This document shows, piece after piece, positions 11,684 to 21,926 of a stretch of DNA of 64,000 nucleotides. The notes beneath the pieces are model-generated. The model was not told the DNA's origin. It saw nothing but the letters and a program-made list of their open reading frames with translations, and did not search any database. This DNA comes from Brasenia schreberi. Lineage: Eukaryota; Streptophyta; Magnoliopsida; Nymphaeales; Cabombaceae. Position numbers and translations under genes: made by a program. Location: positions 14,121,501 to 14,185,500 of the forward strand of contig JAYKKT010000074.1 of assembly GCA_036023115.1 (NCBI GenBank), given 5' to 3'. Numbering within the stretch: position 1 is the first letter of the stretch; every line of letters starts with the position of its first letter.

Positions 11684-12560
11684 ATGAACTCTATAATATG
11701 TGTGTTGGAACTGGAAAAAACTGAAAAGTTAAACGGTCTGAACTTCCAAACACAGAAGAGAAGAATTCCGCTTGCTCTAATACTAGAAGGTGTTGAGTAT
11801 GTCTTAAAAGGAAACTGTGCATCTGCCACCAGCAGACGCTAGAAGGTGTTGAGTATGTCTTAAAGGAAACTGTGCATCTGCCACCAGCAGACGCAACAGA
11901 TACAAATATATAAAATATTTCTAAAAGACGATACAATAGCAAGAACAATTATATTGATAAATGTGGAGGATGACTTCATGCAAAAGAGTTGTTCGACTCT
12001 ATAACAATCAAATATGATACAACTGCCAAACTACATGTTAAGTTGTTACTATAGAAATACAATTCATTCAAAATGAAAGGAGACAATGTAGTAGAACATG
12101 TAAACCACATATTGGTAATGGATGAGGACCTAGCTATAGTAAAGTCAGTCATCCCGGAATTGATGGAGATATCAAAAATCCTGAAGAGTCTTCTCCCGTC
12201 ATGGAACATGGTCATCACTGCCCGCATATTAGGATCAAAAATTAACCTTTCTGAATTACCTTTAAAACTAATAATAGATCAAGAACATATGAGTAAGAAC
12301 AAGAAGAAAAAATTGCTAGTGGTATAAGATGAGATAGGGTCTAGCTCAAAACCCAATCAAAACAGAAGTAAACCAAACAAAAGGTTTGGAAAAAATAACA
12401 AAAAATGCGGTTAATTTTTTCATATGGACACTAATATTGTTATCAGATTAAGTGTTTTAGCCGTAAAAAGATGAGACACTAAAAGAGGTATTGCCGCAAC
12501 AGGAAAGGTGGAGGAAATAACCCACAACATGGATAATTAGAGAAGCAAGACATAATCTGT
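11684..12560 (+). pseudogene. Copia 1 gag
   Basis: The start at 11684 opens a frame with LNGLNFQTQKRR and LEGVEYVLK, the usual beginning of plant copia gag. A 55-base direct duplication (11783-11837 and 11838-11891, starting CTAGAAGGTGTTGAGTATG) repeats LEGVEYVLK and disrupts it. Further on, VVEHVNHILVMDEDLAIVKS and LPLKLIIDQEHMSKNKKKK match the gag of copia 2. The zinc-knuckle area after 12330 is too damaged to read. Gag forms the particle around the element's RNA; this one is not functional. Confidence 0.65.
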
Positions 12561-13139
12561 TTGATATCAGAATGTCTCTATATGAACCGCCCGATGACCG
12601 ATTGGTCGATCGACTCTAGAGCTATCAGACATTTCTTGAAAACCAAGTAAGGAGCTATAGATATAAAGAAATACAAACGAGGAGAACATCGGGTGTACAT
12701 GTGGAATAACACTTTCTCAGATATTTTGGGTAGTCGGTCTTTTAAAATCTTTGTATAAGGCAAATAGTTGTATTGACAGATGTATTGATTGTTTCATCTA
12801 TAAGGCGCAATCTGGTTTTGAACATTGCCTTAGTAAAAAAGAGTTTTGAAGTCAGGTTTATTCCTCCCAAGGTAACTGTGGGGAAACATGGGAAAATATT
12901 ATTCTTTGGGTAATTTGTTGTAGAATATGGACTATTTAAATTGAATGATAATGATAATGAAAATTCTTCTCCTTAATTATACCTTTAATGTTAATGTAAA
13001 TGTATGACATAAACACTTCAGACATTTAAGTTTGAAAAATTGAGGAAATTATCCAACTTTAACTTACTGCGTTGATTTGAGGAAATACTTTCAAAAAGTG
13101 TGAAACTTCTATACAAGGAAAAATGACAAGAAAAGTTTC

Positions 13140-13860
13140 TTCCAAAGAGTCAACAATGACAACAACCCTATTTGAGGTCATTCGCACGGATTTATGTGGA
13201 CCATTTAGAGTAAGGTCCTATCGTAGAAATGTTTATTTTATAATCTTTATCGATGATTACTCGAGATATACGTATTTATATCTCTTGACACATAAATTTT
13301 AGACACTAGAAGCTTTTAAAGAATATAAGCAAGAAGTTGAAAATCAACTAGGAAATTCAATTAAAGTCTTAAGATCAGATATAGGTGGTGAATATATCTC
13401 TACAAAATTTCTTTAATTTTGTAAAGACTTTGGTATTGTAAAATAAAATACAATGCCTAGGACACCTCAACAGAATGATGTAACTGAAAGATATAACAGA
13501 ACCTTACTAAATATGACAAGGTAAATGTTGATTGATGCCTTTCTACGAATGATATTTTGAAGAAAAATAGTAAGTAAAATGGTATACATAATCAATAGAG
13601 TGCCATGTAAGGTTATATTCTCTACACCATATGACATGTGGTTTGAAAGAAAACTCAACCTAGGTCATTTGAGGAGGTGGTGATCTATTGTATATGTGAC
13701 GATCATTGATCAATGTAGAGATAACTTAGACTCTAGGTTCTTGAGGTGTATATTCATCGGATATCTTAAAGGTTGAAAAGGATATCGGTTTTATCATAAG
13801 GACCACACACTGATAGAAAGAAGAGATGTTGAATTCTTAGAAGATACTAAGAATGTCATC
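13140..13860 (+). pseudogene. Copia 1 integrase remains
   Basis: Core integrase is readable through stops: RTDLCGPFRV, FIDDYSRYTYLYLL, LRSDIGGEY and TPQQNDVTERYNRTLL. These carry the DD-E catalytic pattern (Asp in DLCGP, Asp in LRSD, Glu in TERYNR). The later part (LRCIFIGYLKG-like) follows to about 13860. Stops interrupt after THKF and after TKFL. Confidence 0.7.
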
Positions 13861-14179
13861 TTGTAAAATAATGATGAATATACTAATAATCTAGTAGACT
13901 TAGATCAATCATCATATGAACCCATAAAAGATATTCTTGAAACAACCGAAACTTTATGTGGACATAAAAGACCTAGGGTCACACCATCCTACTTAAAGGA
14001 TTATCAAACTTATCTTGTATAAGAAGTGTGTAATTTGGTAGATTAAGATGAGTTGATTGATAACTTTACTTATCAGCAAGCTATGAACTCATCGAAAGCA
14101 ACAAACTGTGGGAAAGCCATGGATGAATAAATTGAATCCATTGAGAAAAACAAGTCTGAGAATTGACTAATTTGCCAAA

Positions 14180-15578
14180 AGGAAGGAAAGTTATAGGCTC
14201 TAAATGAGTTCTGAAAAAGAAATACAATGTCGATGGTTTAATTGAAAAATTTAAAGCGAGGTTGGTTGGAAATAGTTTTTCGCAAAAAGAGGGGATAGAC
14301 TATGTTAGAGACATATTCTCCAGTTGCAAAATTTGCATCAATAAAGATAATCCTGATAATATCTGTATATTATGATTTGGACTTACATTAGTTAGATGTA
14401 AAGAAACTTTTTTAAACGGAGATTTAGATGAAATCATATACATGCAACAACACAAAAGATTTATAGTTAAAGGTTAAGAAGATAAAGTATATAGGTTAAA
14501 AAAATCCCTATATGACATGAAACTGTCACCCCGCCAATGATATTTGACTTTTCAAAATGTCATTATAGAACTTGGGTTTGTGGCTAATGAACTTGATCAA
14601 TGTGTATATGTCTGGAATAGTGGGAGGTACTTTGTCATCTTATCATTATATGTAGATGACATATTTTTGACTTAGAATGACAATGAGATGATTGTGAAAA
14701 CCAAGTCATGGTTAAACTCAAGGTTCAAAATGAAGGATATGGGGGAAGCATCCTATATCGTGGGTATAAAGCTCTCGAGATAGAGAATCTAAACTCTTAT
14801 ACTTAAGTCAAGAGATATATTGACTATATCCTCAAGAACTTAAAAATGGGTGAATGCAAGTCTCCTGTTACACCCATTGTAAAAGGAATTAAACTAAGTA
14901 AGACTGATTGTCCCGGTGAAGGAGATGATAAGCTTAATGTTCTTTATGCACAAGTTGTGGGTAGCTTGATGTATGTTATGTTGTGTACAAGACCTGATAT
15001 AAGCTTTGGTGTTATTCTTGTGAGTAGATATGAAAGTAATCCTGGATGATAATATTGAATAGCTTTAAAAAGGATTTTAAGATATCTGAAAGGAACAGGA
15101 GACTTGAAACTGTGTTTTCAAGCTGAAAGTGGTAGGATACTTAGATGATGACTTTGCTAGGAGCAAAGATGACAACAAATATACCTTGGGGCAAATATTC
15201 TTATTTGGAGGTGTTGTTGTTTCTTGGGTATGTAAGAAACAAGGTTGTGTAGCATTGCATACATAGGAAACTGAGTATGTGACTTGTATGACTGTAACGA
15301 GTGTCATTTGAATAAGCTGCTTCATACGTGATTTGAAGTTGGAGATAGCCGACGAGCTAGTTGTCATTTACTGTGACAACAACACAATAATTATTTTTAT
15401 CAAGAGTAGAACTGATTGCTCAAAAAGCAAGCATATAATAGTTAAATACCATTATATTCATGATATAGTTATGAGAAAGGAAATATCCATCTCATACGTG
15501 CCAACAAATGATATGTTGGGAGACCCCTTGACTAAAGGCATAAGAGATAACTTTTCTCAAAATATGTTGCGAACATGA
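14180..15578 (+). pseudogene. Copia 1 reverse transcriptase and RNase H remains
   Basis: Readable pieces are FKARLVG..FSQKEG, MQQHKRF-like and LSLYVDD (about 14641-14665, the catalytic YVDD), then MGECKSPVTPIVKGIKLSK (14846), VGSLMYVMLCTRPDISFGV, and RNase H (VIYCDNNTIIIF, YHYIHDIV, GDPLTKGI) ending at 15578. Many stops and frameshifts separate them. Confidence 0.7.
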
Positions 15579-15740
15579 GTTTGAGATATGTTTGATTATT
15601 GTTTAGGTAAATAACCACACAACAAGCAGAGATTGCAGTAGCAATCATGCAATGACATTACTAGGAAAACCTCACAAAAATGGAAGATGTAAGGCAATGA
15701 CTATCCTCGGCAACCCAACACAGAAATAGCTGGACTAGCC

Positions 15741-16002
15741 ATCCAACCGTTTGTGTGAACGGGTTACAAAAAGAATGATTGTAATGGTCATAACACCGAA
15801 ATCGTGGTAACAATCCGGTTATAGTAGCTTCTCAAGAAGAAAGCCTAGTGAGATAAATTGGGAAGAGAGGAGTACGGGTTGCTCTATAAATAGAGAGCAT
15901 CACCGTTACCACATATACAAAAGACAGAGATTGGAATACCGAGTACCTGAGAAGCAAAAAATCAAGAGAAGGTCGAGAAGGAGACATACCGGCAAAGGCA
16001 AC
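15741..16002 (+). repeat. 3' LTR remnant of copia 1
   Basis: It matches the left LTR remnant through ATCCAACCGTTTGTGTGAAC to GGCAAAGGCA. It also contains CTCTATAAATA at about 15882. It lacks the extra block present in the left copy. Confidence 0.6.
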
Positions 16003-16293
16003 CATAAACTGACATTTGGCTTTTCACGCATTGGCAGTTCTGTTGTAGTCAACAGCCGTTATTCTAAGTTCTGTCACACTCTTTAATCTGGCATCTTTCA
16101 TTCTTTAAACACACATATCAAGAAGAGAAAACTAATCCTTTCCCAGAATGGTTTTCCCCGTAGCTCTATTTTATTTTTAAACGTTCTTTTTTGTTTTTTT
16201 TATTTACTTCAAAGATTGTTGCAACCTAGTGTGGTAATGATTATTTCAGTGTCGTGTGTTTTTATTTTTTTAGTGGCTACGTAATTGGCAGGT

Positions 16294-16740
16294 TCTGTGA
16301 GCAACTTCCAAGCACCAAGCATACCCCTGTCTAACAAGGAGCCTTGATTGAAGATATAGTCGAAAGACAACAAGGCATCATGGCGGAGGTGGAAAACCTG
16401 GAGAAAGAGACGTCGCTGGAAGCCACAGTCGCCGATATGAGCCTTGAATTAGATGATACACAACGGAAGCTGCAGAGTTCTGACTCGGTCCTTGCCAATG
16501 AAAGGAACGAGAAACTGTTGAAGGAGAAGGAGAGAGACGACGCCATCCGCATCCTTGCAAGCATATTGAATGAGAAGCTGTTAATGCAGAAGCAGAGGGA
16601 TAAAGCGACTTAAAGAGGCTGAGGAACTAAGACGCCAAGAGGCAGGAATCGACTTCTCTCTTACAGATGTGGAACAGGTCACAAACAACTTTGATCCCAG
16701 CCTGAGGAGAATCTGGCTTCAGTGCAAGAAAGGTTTTCTC
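16294..16740 (+). pseudogene. Kinase/U-box protein, coiled-coil exon (frameshifted)
   Basis: This is part of a plant receptor-like cytoplasmic kinase fused to a U-box (PUB group IX type): an E3 ubiquitin ligase with an N-terminal stress-protein domain, coiled coil, kinase and C-terminal U-box. The frame from 16344 (IEDIVERQQGIMAEVENLEK to LLMQKQRDKAT) is the heptad-rich coiled coil. A frameshift near 16606-16612 moves the reading to LKEAEELRRQEAGIDFSLTD and VEQVTNNFDPSL. This is the stretch just before the kinase P-loop. A second shift gives GESGFS at 16706-16723, the glycine loop, in another frame. The N-terminal domain was not found upstream; copia 1 ends only 300 bases away. Confidence 0.75.
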
Positions 16741-17092
16741 TCGTGTTAATTTTCGACATTCCCTCCTTCATCAAATATAGTAGCACGTGAGAAATCTAGC
16801 TGCATGCAAGAAAAGTGCTTCTCTCCAGTTATATTTCAGTATTCCTTGATCAAATATGGCAGCTTCAACAGAGCTTTTATGTAATCTTGTGGGTTTGATG
16901 ATAAAGAACTGTAATTTTAAAGCTACTATATTTTATGAAGTGAAGGCGATGCTGAAAAATGATAAAGAGACAAAACACTTACTTTTCTTTCAGCTAGACT
17001 TCACACATGCTAACTTCCTAGAATACACACTTGCGCATATTATATTCAGCGTAGACCTTACTCAGGCTTTTTTCCTTTTCAGCTGAAAACCA

Positions 17093-17797
17093 TATACAAC
17101 ATCAAGCATCCACACTTCGTCACACTCATTGGTGCATGCAGCCAACCACGCAGTTTATTAATACCTTGCAAATGGAAACTTAAAGGATCGATTGAATGGA
17201 TCCCTTCCACTGTCATGGCACACCCGGATCCGGATTGCTGCAGAAATATGTGATGCTCTACTCTTCTTGCACTCTGCTGGGTATTTGTCAGGCAATTTGA
17301 AACCCAACAATATTCTCCTTGATGAGAATCTGCGTGTCAAGGTTGATTTGGGATTCTGTGCTCCCATTAAGAAAAGTTCAGATCCAACAGATTGGGATCC
17401 AATGGGAGCATTGTACTACACTGACCCCGAGACCCGCTCCACCGGCGCTTTCACATGGAAGTCCGACGTCTACTCATTTGGCTCATTCTGCTAGAGCTTC
17501 TTACTGGCTCCCCCGGAGTTTATAGTACCGGCTAGCTCTCAGCGAGAAGTTGATGCCGAGCGCTTGCAGGAGGTCTTGGGTCAAAGTGCTGGAGCTTGGC
17601 CCTTCATACAAGCTCTGCATTTCGCCAACTTAGGGTTAAGGTGCTGCTCCGAATCCGCGGAGTCACGCCCAGATTTGGAGTCTGAAGTCTGAAGGGTATT
17701 GGATACCATGAGGTCCTCAGCATCATCATCCACAACTGTTTATGGGCCAGATGGTTCTAGGAGGCTTCCTGATTACTTCATGTGCCCCATTACACAG
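17093..17797 (+). pseudogene. Kinase/U-box protein, kinase core and U-box start
   Basis: The exon follows a TTTTCAG acceptor. It reads LKTIYNIKHPHFVTLIGACS (N-lobe to hinge), shifts near 17160 to NGNLKDRLNGSLPLSWHTRI and AAEICDALLFLHSAGY, then SGNLKPNNILLDENL, VDLGFC, DPMGALYYTDPE and WKSDVYSFG. A one-base shift near 17483 returns the frame to ILLELLTGSPG, then REVDAERLQEVLGQSAGAWP. After one further stop (TGA in SEV*RVLDTM) the U-box begins: LPDYFMCPITQ, followed by a GT donor at 17798. The catalytic loop has SGN where the family has HGD (Asn codon 17294-17296) and DFG is DLG (17345-17353), so the kinase would be inactive even in frame. The alpha-C region expected before this exon is missing. 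Confidence 0.8.
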
Positions 17798-17830
17798 GTC
17801 GGTTTCTTGCTTCGCTACATTCTTCCTCTC

Positions 17831-17846
17831 AAGCATGAACTGTTAA
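17831..17846 (+). repeat. Target-site duplication, left, of RTE copy D
   Basis: AAGCATGAACTGTTAA, identical to 21126-21141. Confidence 0.95.
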
Positions 17847-17878
17847 CTACAACAACAACAACTAAGCCTTTTCCCATA

Positions 17879-18706
17879 CTAGACGGGGTCGGCTACATGG
17901 ATTCTTTGTTTCCACAGATCCCTATCGTGTGCCATGTTAGCAGTTAACTCCCAATAAACTAGATCATTCTTTATTGTTTCTTTCCAACACTTTTGTGGTC
18001 GTCCTCTACCTCTTTTAATACTTTCCAAATTTAGTTTTTCTAACCTTCTTACTGGTTCTTCTTTTGATCTTCTTTCTATATGTCCAAACCATCTTAAACG
18101 ATGTTCTCTCATTTTATCCTCTATTGGTGCCACTCCTAATTTGTTTCTAATAACCTCATTATGTATACGGTCTTTTCTTATGTGACCACTCATCCATCTC
18201 AACATCTTCATTTCTGTCACAGACATCTTTTGTACATGTTGATGATTAACTGCCCAACACTCAGAACCATAAAACATGGCAGGCCTAATTGCTGCTCTAT
18301 AATATTTACCTTTTAATTTTAATGGTATCTTCTTATCACAAAGAATACCTGATGCTCCTCTCCATTTTAACCAACCAGCATTAATTCTATGCGAAACATC
18401 TCCATCAATTCTTCCGTCACTTTGAAAAATTGACCCTAGGTATTTAAAACTTTCCTTTTGGGGAATGCAATGTGTGCCAATTTTAATTTCTATGTCCTCT
18501 GAAGTAGCCAAATGATCAAACTTACATTCCATATATTCTGTCTTTGTTGTACTAAGTCGAAGGCCTTTGTTTTCTAATGTTTCTCTCCATAGTTCCAATT
18601 TTCTATTAACTTTTTCCTTAGACTCCTCCACTAATACAATGTCATCTGCAAATAACATACACCAAGGTACTTCATCTTGAATATGTTTTGTTAACTCATC
18701 CATCAC
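17879..18706 (-). CDS. RTE copy D reverse transcriptase, second part
   Basis: This is the same frame as the preceding block, continuing directly after the single TAA with GSTLSPYLFIMVMDELTKHI. It carries the catalytic MLFADDIVL (FADD codons at 18641-18652), the thumb and connection region ([33 protein letters not shown]), and the C-terminal MLRWMSGHIRKDRI, RWFGHIERRSKEEPVRRLEK and GRGRPQKCWKETI motifs usual at the end of RTE proteins. Together with the first block it makes 1033 codons with one stop. The ATG at the start of this block is simply the first Met after the stop and need not be used. Confidence 0.88.
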   Translation of the reverse strand: MMDELTKHIQDEVPWCMLFADDIVLVEESKEKVNRKLELWRETLENKGLRLSTTKTEYMECKFDHLATSEDIEIKIGTHCIPQKESFKYLGSIFQSDGRIDGDVSHRINAGWLKWRGASGILCDKKIPLKLKGKYYRAAIRPAMFYGSECWAVNHQHVQKMSVTEMKMLRWMSGHIRKDRIHNEVIRNKLGVAPIEDKMREHRLRWFGHIERRSKEEPVRRLEKLNLESIKRGRGRPQKCWKETIKNDLVYWELTANMAHDRDLWKQRIHVADPV

Positions 18707-18739
18707 CATTATAAATAAGTATGGACTTAAAGTTGATCC

Positions 18740-21010
18740 TTAATGTAACCCAATATTAACTTCAAAGAAGTCTGTCGTTCCTTCATGAGTCCTCACACAT
18801 GTTTTTGCACCATCATACATGTCTCTTATAAGGTTAATATATGTCAATGGGATACCTCTTTTTTCCAAAGTTCTCCAAAGAACCTCCCTCGGTACCCTAT
18901 CATAAGCTTTTTCTAGATCAATAAATATCATGTGAAGGTCTTTCGTTTTTGCTCTAAAATGTTCCATAAGACGTCTCAGAAGGTGAATCGCTTCAATAGT
19001 AGATCTACCTGGCATAAATCCAAATTGGTTCTCTGTTGTACTTGATACTTGTCTTAACCTACGTTCGATAATTCTTTCCCATAATTTCATAGTATGACTC
19101 ATTAACTTGATACCTCGATAATTCACACAATTTTGAATGTCTCCCTTGTTCTTATATATGGGTATAAGTGTACTTGCTCTCCATTCCTCGGGCATCTTTT
19201 GGTTTTTCCATATTTCATTAAATAGTCTTATGAGCCAAGTGATTCCTATTTCTCCTAGTATTTTCCAAACTTCTATAGGAATATTATCTGGTCCTACCGA
19301 TTTACCACTCTTCATATGTTTAAGAGCCTCTTTGACTTCATTCTTTTGAATACGTCGGTAGAAATTATGGTTTATATACTTTTTTGACTTGGCTAAATCT
19401 CTTAAACTAATACTAACATCTTTATTTTCATTAAAAAGATTATAAAAATAGTTTTTCCATCTATTTCTTATATCATCATTTGCCACTAGAATTTTTTCAT
19501 CCTCGTCTTTTATGCATCTAACATAATTAAGATCTTTAGTTTTCTTATTTCTAACCCTAGCTATCCTAAAAATATCTCTTTCACCCTCTTTTGAGTTGAG
19601 TTTTTTATATAAGTCCTCCCAAATCTTAGCTTTTGCTTCACTAACGGCCTTTTTTGCTTCCTTCTTTGCTTTCTTATAAGCTTTTAAAGTTTCATTAGTT
19701 TTCTTAGCATAATGTAATTTGTAACATGCCCTCTTTGCCTTGATTTTATTTTGTACTACTTCACTCCACCACCAAGCTTCTTTTTGTGCCGGTACACCTC
19801 CCTTAGATACCCCTAACACATCTTTCGCCACTTTCCTAATATGTATAGCCATATTGTTCCACATATCAGAGGGTGTGCCAACATAATTCCAAACATCTCC
19901 TTGAAGGACTTTCTGTTTAAATATATCTTCTTTCTCGCTTTTGAGGTTCCACCATTTAGTCCGAATAGCTCGATGCACTCTTTTCTTCTTTGTCCATTTT
20001 TTTATTTGTAAATCCATAACTAAAAGTCGATGTTGGGTGGTTAAGCTTTCTCCTGGAATTACCTTACAATCTTTACAATACGCTCTATCTTTTTTTCTAC
20101 AAATAAAGTAATCAATTTGTGTTTGTGATAAGCCACTCTTATAAGTAATTAAATGTTCATCTCGTTTTTTGAAGATTGTATTGACTATAAAGAGATCAAA
20201 TGACATAGCAAAATTTAAAATCTCCCTACCTTCCTCGTTTATATCCCCATAACCAAAGTTTCCATGAATCCCTTGATATCCTAATGCCTCTTTACCGACA
20301 TGTCCATTTAAATCTCCTCCTAAACAAATCATCTCCCTTTGTGGAATCTTTTGAAACACCTTATCTAACTCTTCCCAAAAAACTGTCTTTATACTATCTT
20401 CTAGTCCTACTTGGGGTGCGTAAGCACAAACTATATTCAAAACCTCTACTCCTAACACTAATTTCAATGTCATGATTCGGTCACCATATCGTTGTATGTC
20501 TACTACACTCTCCTTTAAATCTTTATTTATGATAATACCAACTCCGTTTCGGGCCTTTTCTTTACCTGAGTACCATAATTTAAAACCTGTATCCTCTATC
20601 TCCTTTGCTTTTTCTTCAACCCATTTTGTCTCTTGTAAACATAGAATATGAATCTTTCTTCGAATCATAGTATCTATCACCTCCATTAGCTTACTCGATA
20701 ATGTTCCGATATTCCAAGAACCAATACGAATCTTATTATCTAGGACTAGCTTCCTTACCTCCCGTATCCGTCCATAATCAAAATGCGGAGACCCTCTCTG
20801 AAAATTTTTCACTACATTCGGGCGGCAATGTAGTGGGACTAACTTCTTTACCCACACCCGTCCATGATGTGGGAACCCTCTCTGCAATTGATTCACTACA
20901 TTCGGGCGAAAATGTAGTGGCCCTTGCTTACTTCTTACTGCATTCGAGCTCTGCAGCACGTCGCTAGGCGGGTACGCCCCAAAACAATGCTCATAATTTT
21001 TGTAATCCAT
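18740..21010 (-). CDS. RTE copy D endonuclease and reverse transcriptase, first part
   Basis: A 756-codon frame from the ATG at 21010. The N-terminus (residues 1-95) holds two similar units around [15 protein letters not shown] and [15 protein letters not shown]. Residues ~95-330 are an exonuclease-endonuclease-phosphatase domain: [19 protein letters not shown] (catalytic Glu), [18 protein letters not shown] and [10 protein letters not shown], where Gln stands in the usual Ser-Asp-His place. A basic linker with Ala/Lys/Glu-rich helices follows (~330-560). The reverse transcriptase starts at ~560 ([56 protein letters not shown]). The frame ends at TAA (18740-18742) exactly at the Gln of LHQGSTLSPYLF. 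The enzyme nicks DNA and copies the element RNA at the nick. Confidence 0.9.
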   Translation of the reverse strand: MDYKNYEHCFGAYPPSDVLQSSNAVRSKQGPLHFRPNVVNQLQRGFPHHGRVWVKKLVPLHCRPNVVKNFQRGSPHFDYGRIREVRKLVLDNKIRIGSWNIGTLSSKLMEVIDTMIRRKIHILCLQETKWVEEKAKEIEDTGFKLWYSGKEKARNGVGIIINKDLKESVVDIQRYGDRIMTLKLVLGVEVLNIVCAYAPQVGLEDSIKTVFWEELDKVFQKIPQREMICLGGDLNGHVGKEALGYQGIHGNFGYGDINEEGREILNFAMSFDLFIVNTIFKKRDEHLITYKSGLSQTQIDYFICRKKDRAYCKDCKVIPGESLTTQHRLLVMDLQIKKWTKKKRVHRAIRTKWWNLKSEKEDIFKQKVLQGDVWNYVGTPSDMWNNMAIHIRKVAKDVLGVSKGGVPAQKEAWWWSEVVQNKIKAKRACYKLHYAKKTNETLKAYKKAKKEAKKAVSEAKAKIWEDLYKKLNSKEGERDIFRIARVRNKKTKDLNYVRCIKDEDEKILVANDDIRNRWKNYFYNLFNENKDVSISLRDLAKSKKYINHNFYRRIQKNEVKEALKHMKSGKSVGPDNIPIEVWKILGEIGITWLIRLFNEIWKNQKMPEEWRASTLIPIYKNKGDIQNCVNYRGIKLMSHTMKLWERIIERRLRQVSSTTENQFGFMPGRSTIEAIHLLRRLMEHFRAKTKDLHMIFIDLEKAYDRVPREVLWRTLEKRGIPLTYINLIRDMYDGAKTCVRTHEGTTDFFEVNIGLH

Positions 21011-21125
21011 GTTGTAGAAATCCGACGAAGTTTTACGCTGGCTGTCGGAAGCCTAACACAACCCTCCTCCTTTATCCGGGCTTGGGACCGGCAATGCAAG
21101 GGTGATCCCTTACATGGGCGGAGTT

Positions 21126-21141
21126 AAGCATGAACTGTTAA
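21126..21141 (+). repeat. Target-site duplication, right, of RTE copy D
   Basis: AAGCATGAACTGTTAA, identical to 17831-17846; the flanking base differs on both sides, so the duplication is exactly 16 bases. Confidence 0.95.
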
Positions 21142-21489
21142 TTATTTGAGATTATTAACTTTTGTTAAAACAAATAGAGAATAGAAAATCTATTAATCTT
21201 GTAGAGCCATGGTTGGAATCAGTCTCATACAAAGTTTATATTTGTCGAGTTCAAGGATAAGACAACGGATAAAATAAATATTAGCAATTATTCAGAAGTA
21301 ATTTTTGTGTAACAACACTTCCTAGCTCTCTACTCTTGACCCCGAACCCAAGTTTGTCTTTGAAAAGCTTATCTAATTGTGTTAGTATCTATAATTGATT
21401 TCTTTTGTGTATAATACTAATTGATACAACATCGTTGATAAGTTTTAACTGTTAGGTTCGTAATATATGATACCATTATTGCTTGTATG

Positions 21490-21683
21490 CAGTGGCGAAT
21501 CTACGTTGAGTTGAGTTGAGGCGTTTGGGATATCCAAAATTTTGAAAACAAATTTAAAAGTTTACAGCTCATGGACTTAAAGTCTATAGCCCATGGTGGT
21601 ATCCATGGGCTATAGTTAGCCTCATCGGAGACTATTGAAAAGGTTATTGTTCCATCCCAAAAGAGTTTCTAGATCCGCCATTG
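21490..21683. mobile_element. MITE, hAT-like
   Basis: A 194-base element with terminal inverted repeats: CAGTGGCGAATCTA at 21490-21503 and TAGATCCGCCATTG at 21670-21683 (one mismatch plus one terminal difference). It is flanked by near-identical 8-base sequences, CTTGTATG (21482-21489) and CTCGTGTG (21684-21691), which differ by two transitions. An 8-bp duplication and a CAGTG start point to hAT. A related sequence lies at 41687-41866. It sits in the U-box intron. Confidence 0.7.
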
Positions 21684-21709
21684 CTCGTGTGTATTGGTAT
21701 GTAAGGTAT

Positions 21710-21800
21710 AGGTTACCTGGTTAAGGGGGTCCAAACAAGTTGAAGGTCATGAGTTGCTCGATGCATCTGGCTTTAGCCCCTTGATTATTAAGTATTCAAA
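21710..21800 (+). mobile_element. SINE-like, tRNA-related (copy 1)
   Basis: It shares ACCTGG.TA.GGGGGTCC, AAGGTCATGA and GATGCATCTGGCTT with copies at 25203-25312 and 25478-25605. TGGTTAAGGGG resembles a Pol III A box; the B box is degenerate. A short (~90 bp) remnant. Confidence 0.5.
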
Positions 21801-21926
21801 AAGCATTCCAATTACTAACGCATGGTGCATGTGTGAGTGTGTGTTAGGCCTTCGACCTCTCCCTGTAGAAAAACAAAAAACTCACCAACTACTCGACAAC
21901 CTCACTGATTCCAGCAATTAATGCAG

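Larger units (their letters stand above)
11158..16002 (+). mobile_element. Ty1/copia retrotransposon, decayed (copia 1)
   Basis: Diverged direct repeats lie at each end (11158-11566 and 15741-16002), sharing ATCCAACCGTTT, GGGTTACAAAAAGAATGAT and GACAGAGATTGGAATACCGAG; they are taken as LTR remnants. The left copy has about 90 extra bases after ATACCGAG. Between them lie, in copia order, gag, zinc-knuckle remains, integrase, reverse transcriptase and RNase H, all on the plus strand and full of stops. True outer LTR borders, the primer site and a target duplication could not be fixed. Confidence 0.75.
17847..21125 (-). mobile_element. RTE-type LINE, copy D (full length, nearly intact)
   Basis: A 3279-base non-LTR retrotransposon in reverse orientation, bounded by a perfect 16-bp target duplication. 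It has a short 5' leader (21125-21011), one long coding region, and a short 3' region ending in a (TTG)n tail on its own strand instead of poly(A). Small size, a single ORF with AP-type endonuclease and reverse transcriptase, and a microsatellite-like tail fit the RTE clade. Only one stop interrupts the coding region. It is the reference copy for A, B, C and E in this window. It lies in the U-box intron of the kinase/U-box gene, antisense to it. Confidence 0.93.

Noticed and set aside
20284..20967. Plus-strand frames opposite RTE copy D
   Set aside because: Shadows of the minus-strand endonuclease; the minus strand carries all catalytic motifs.
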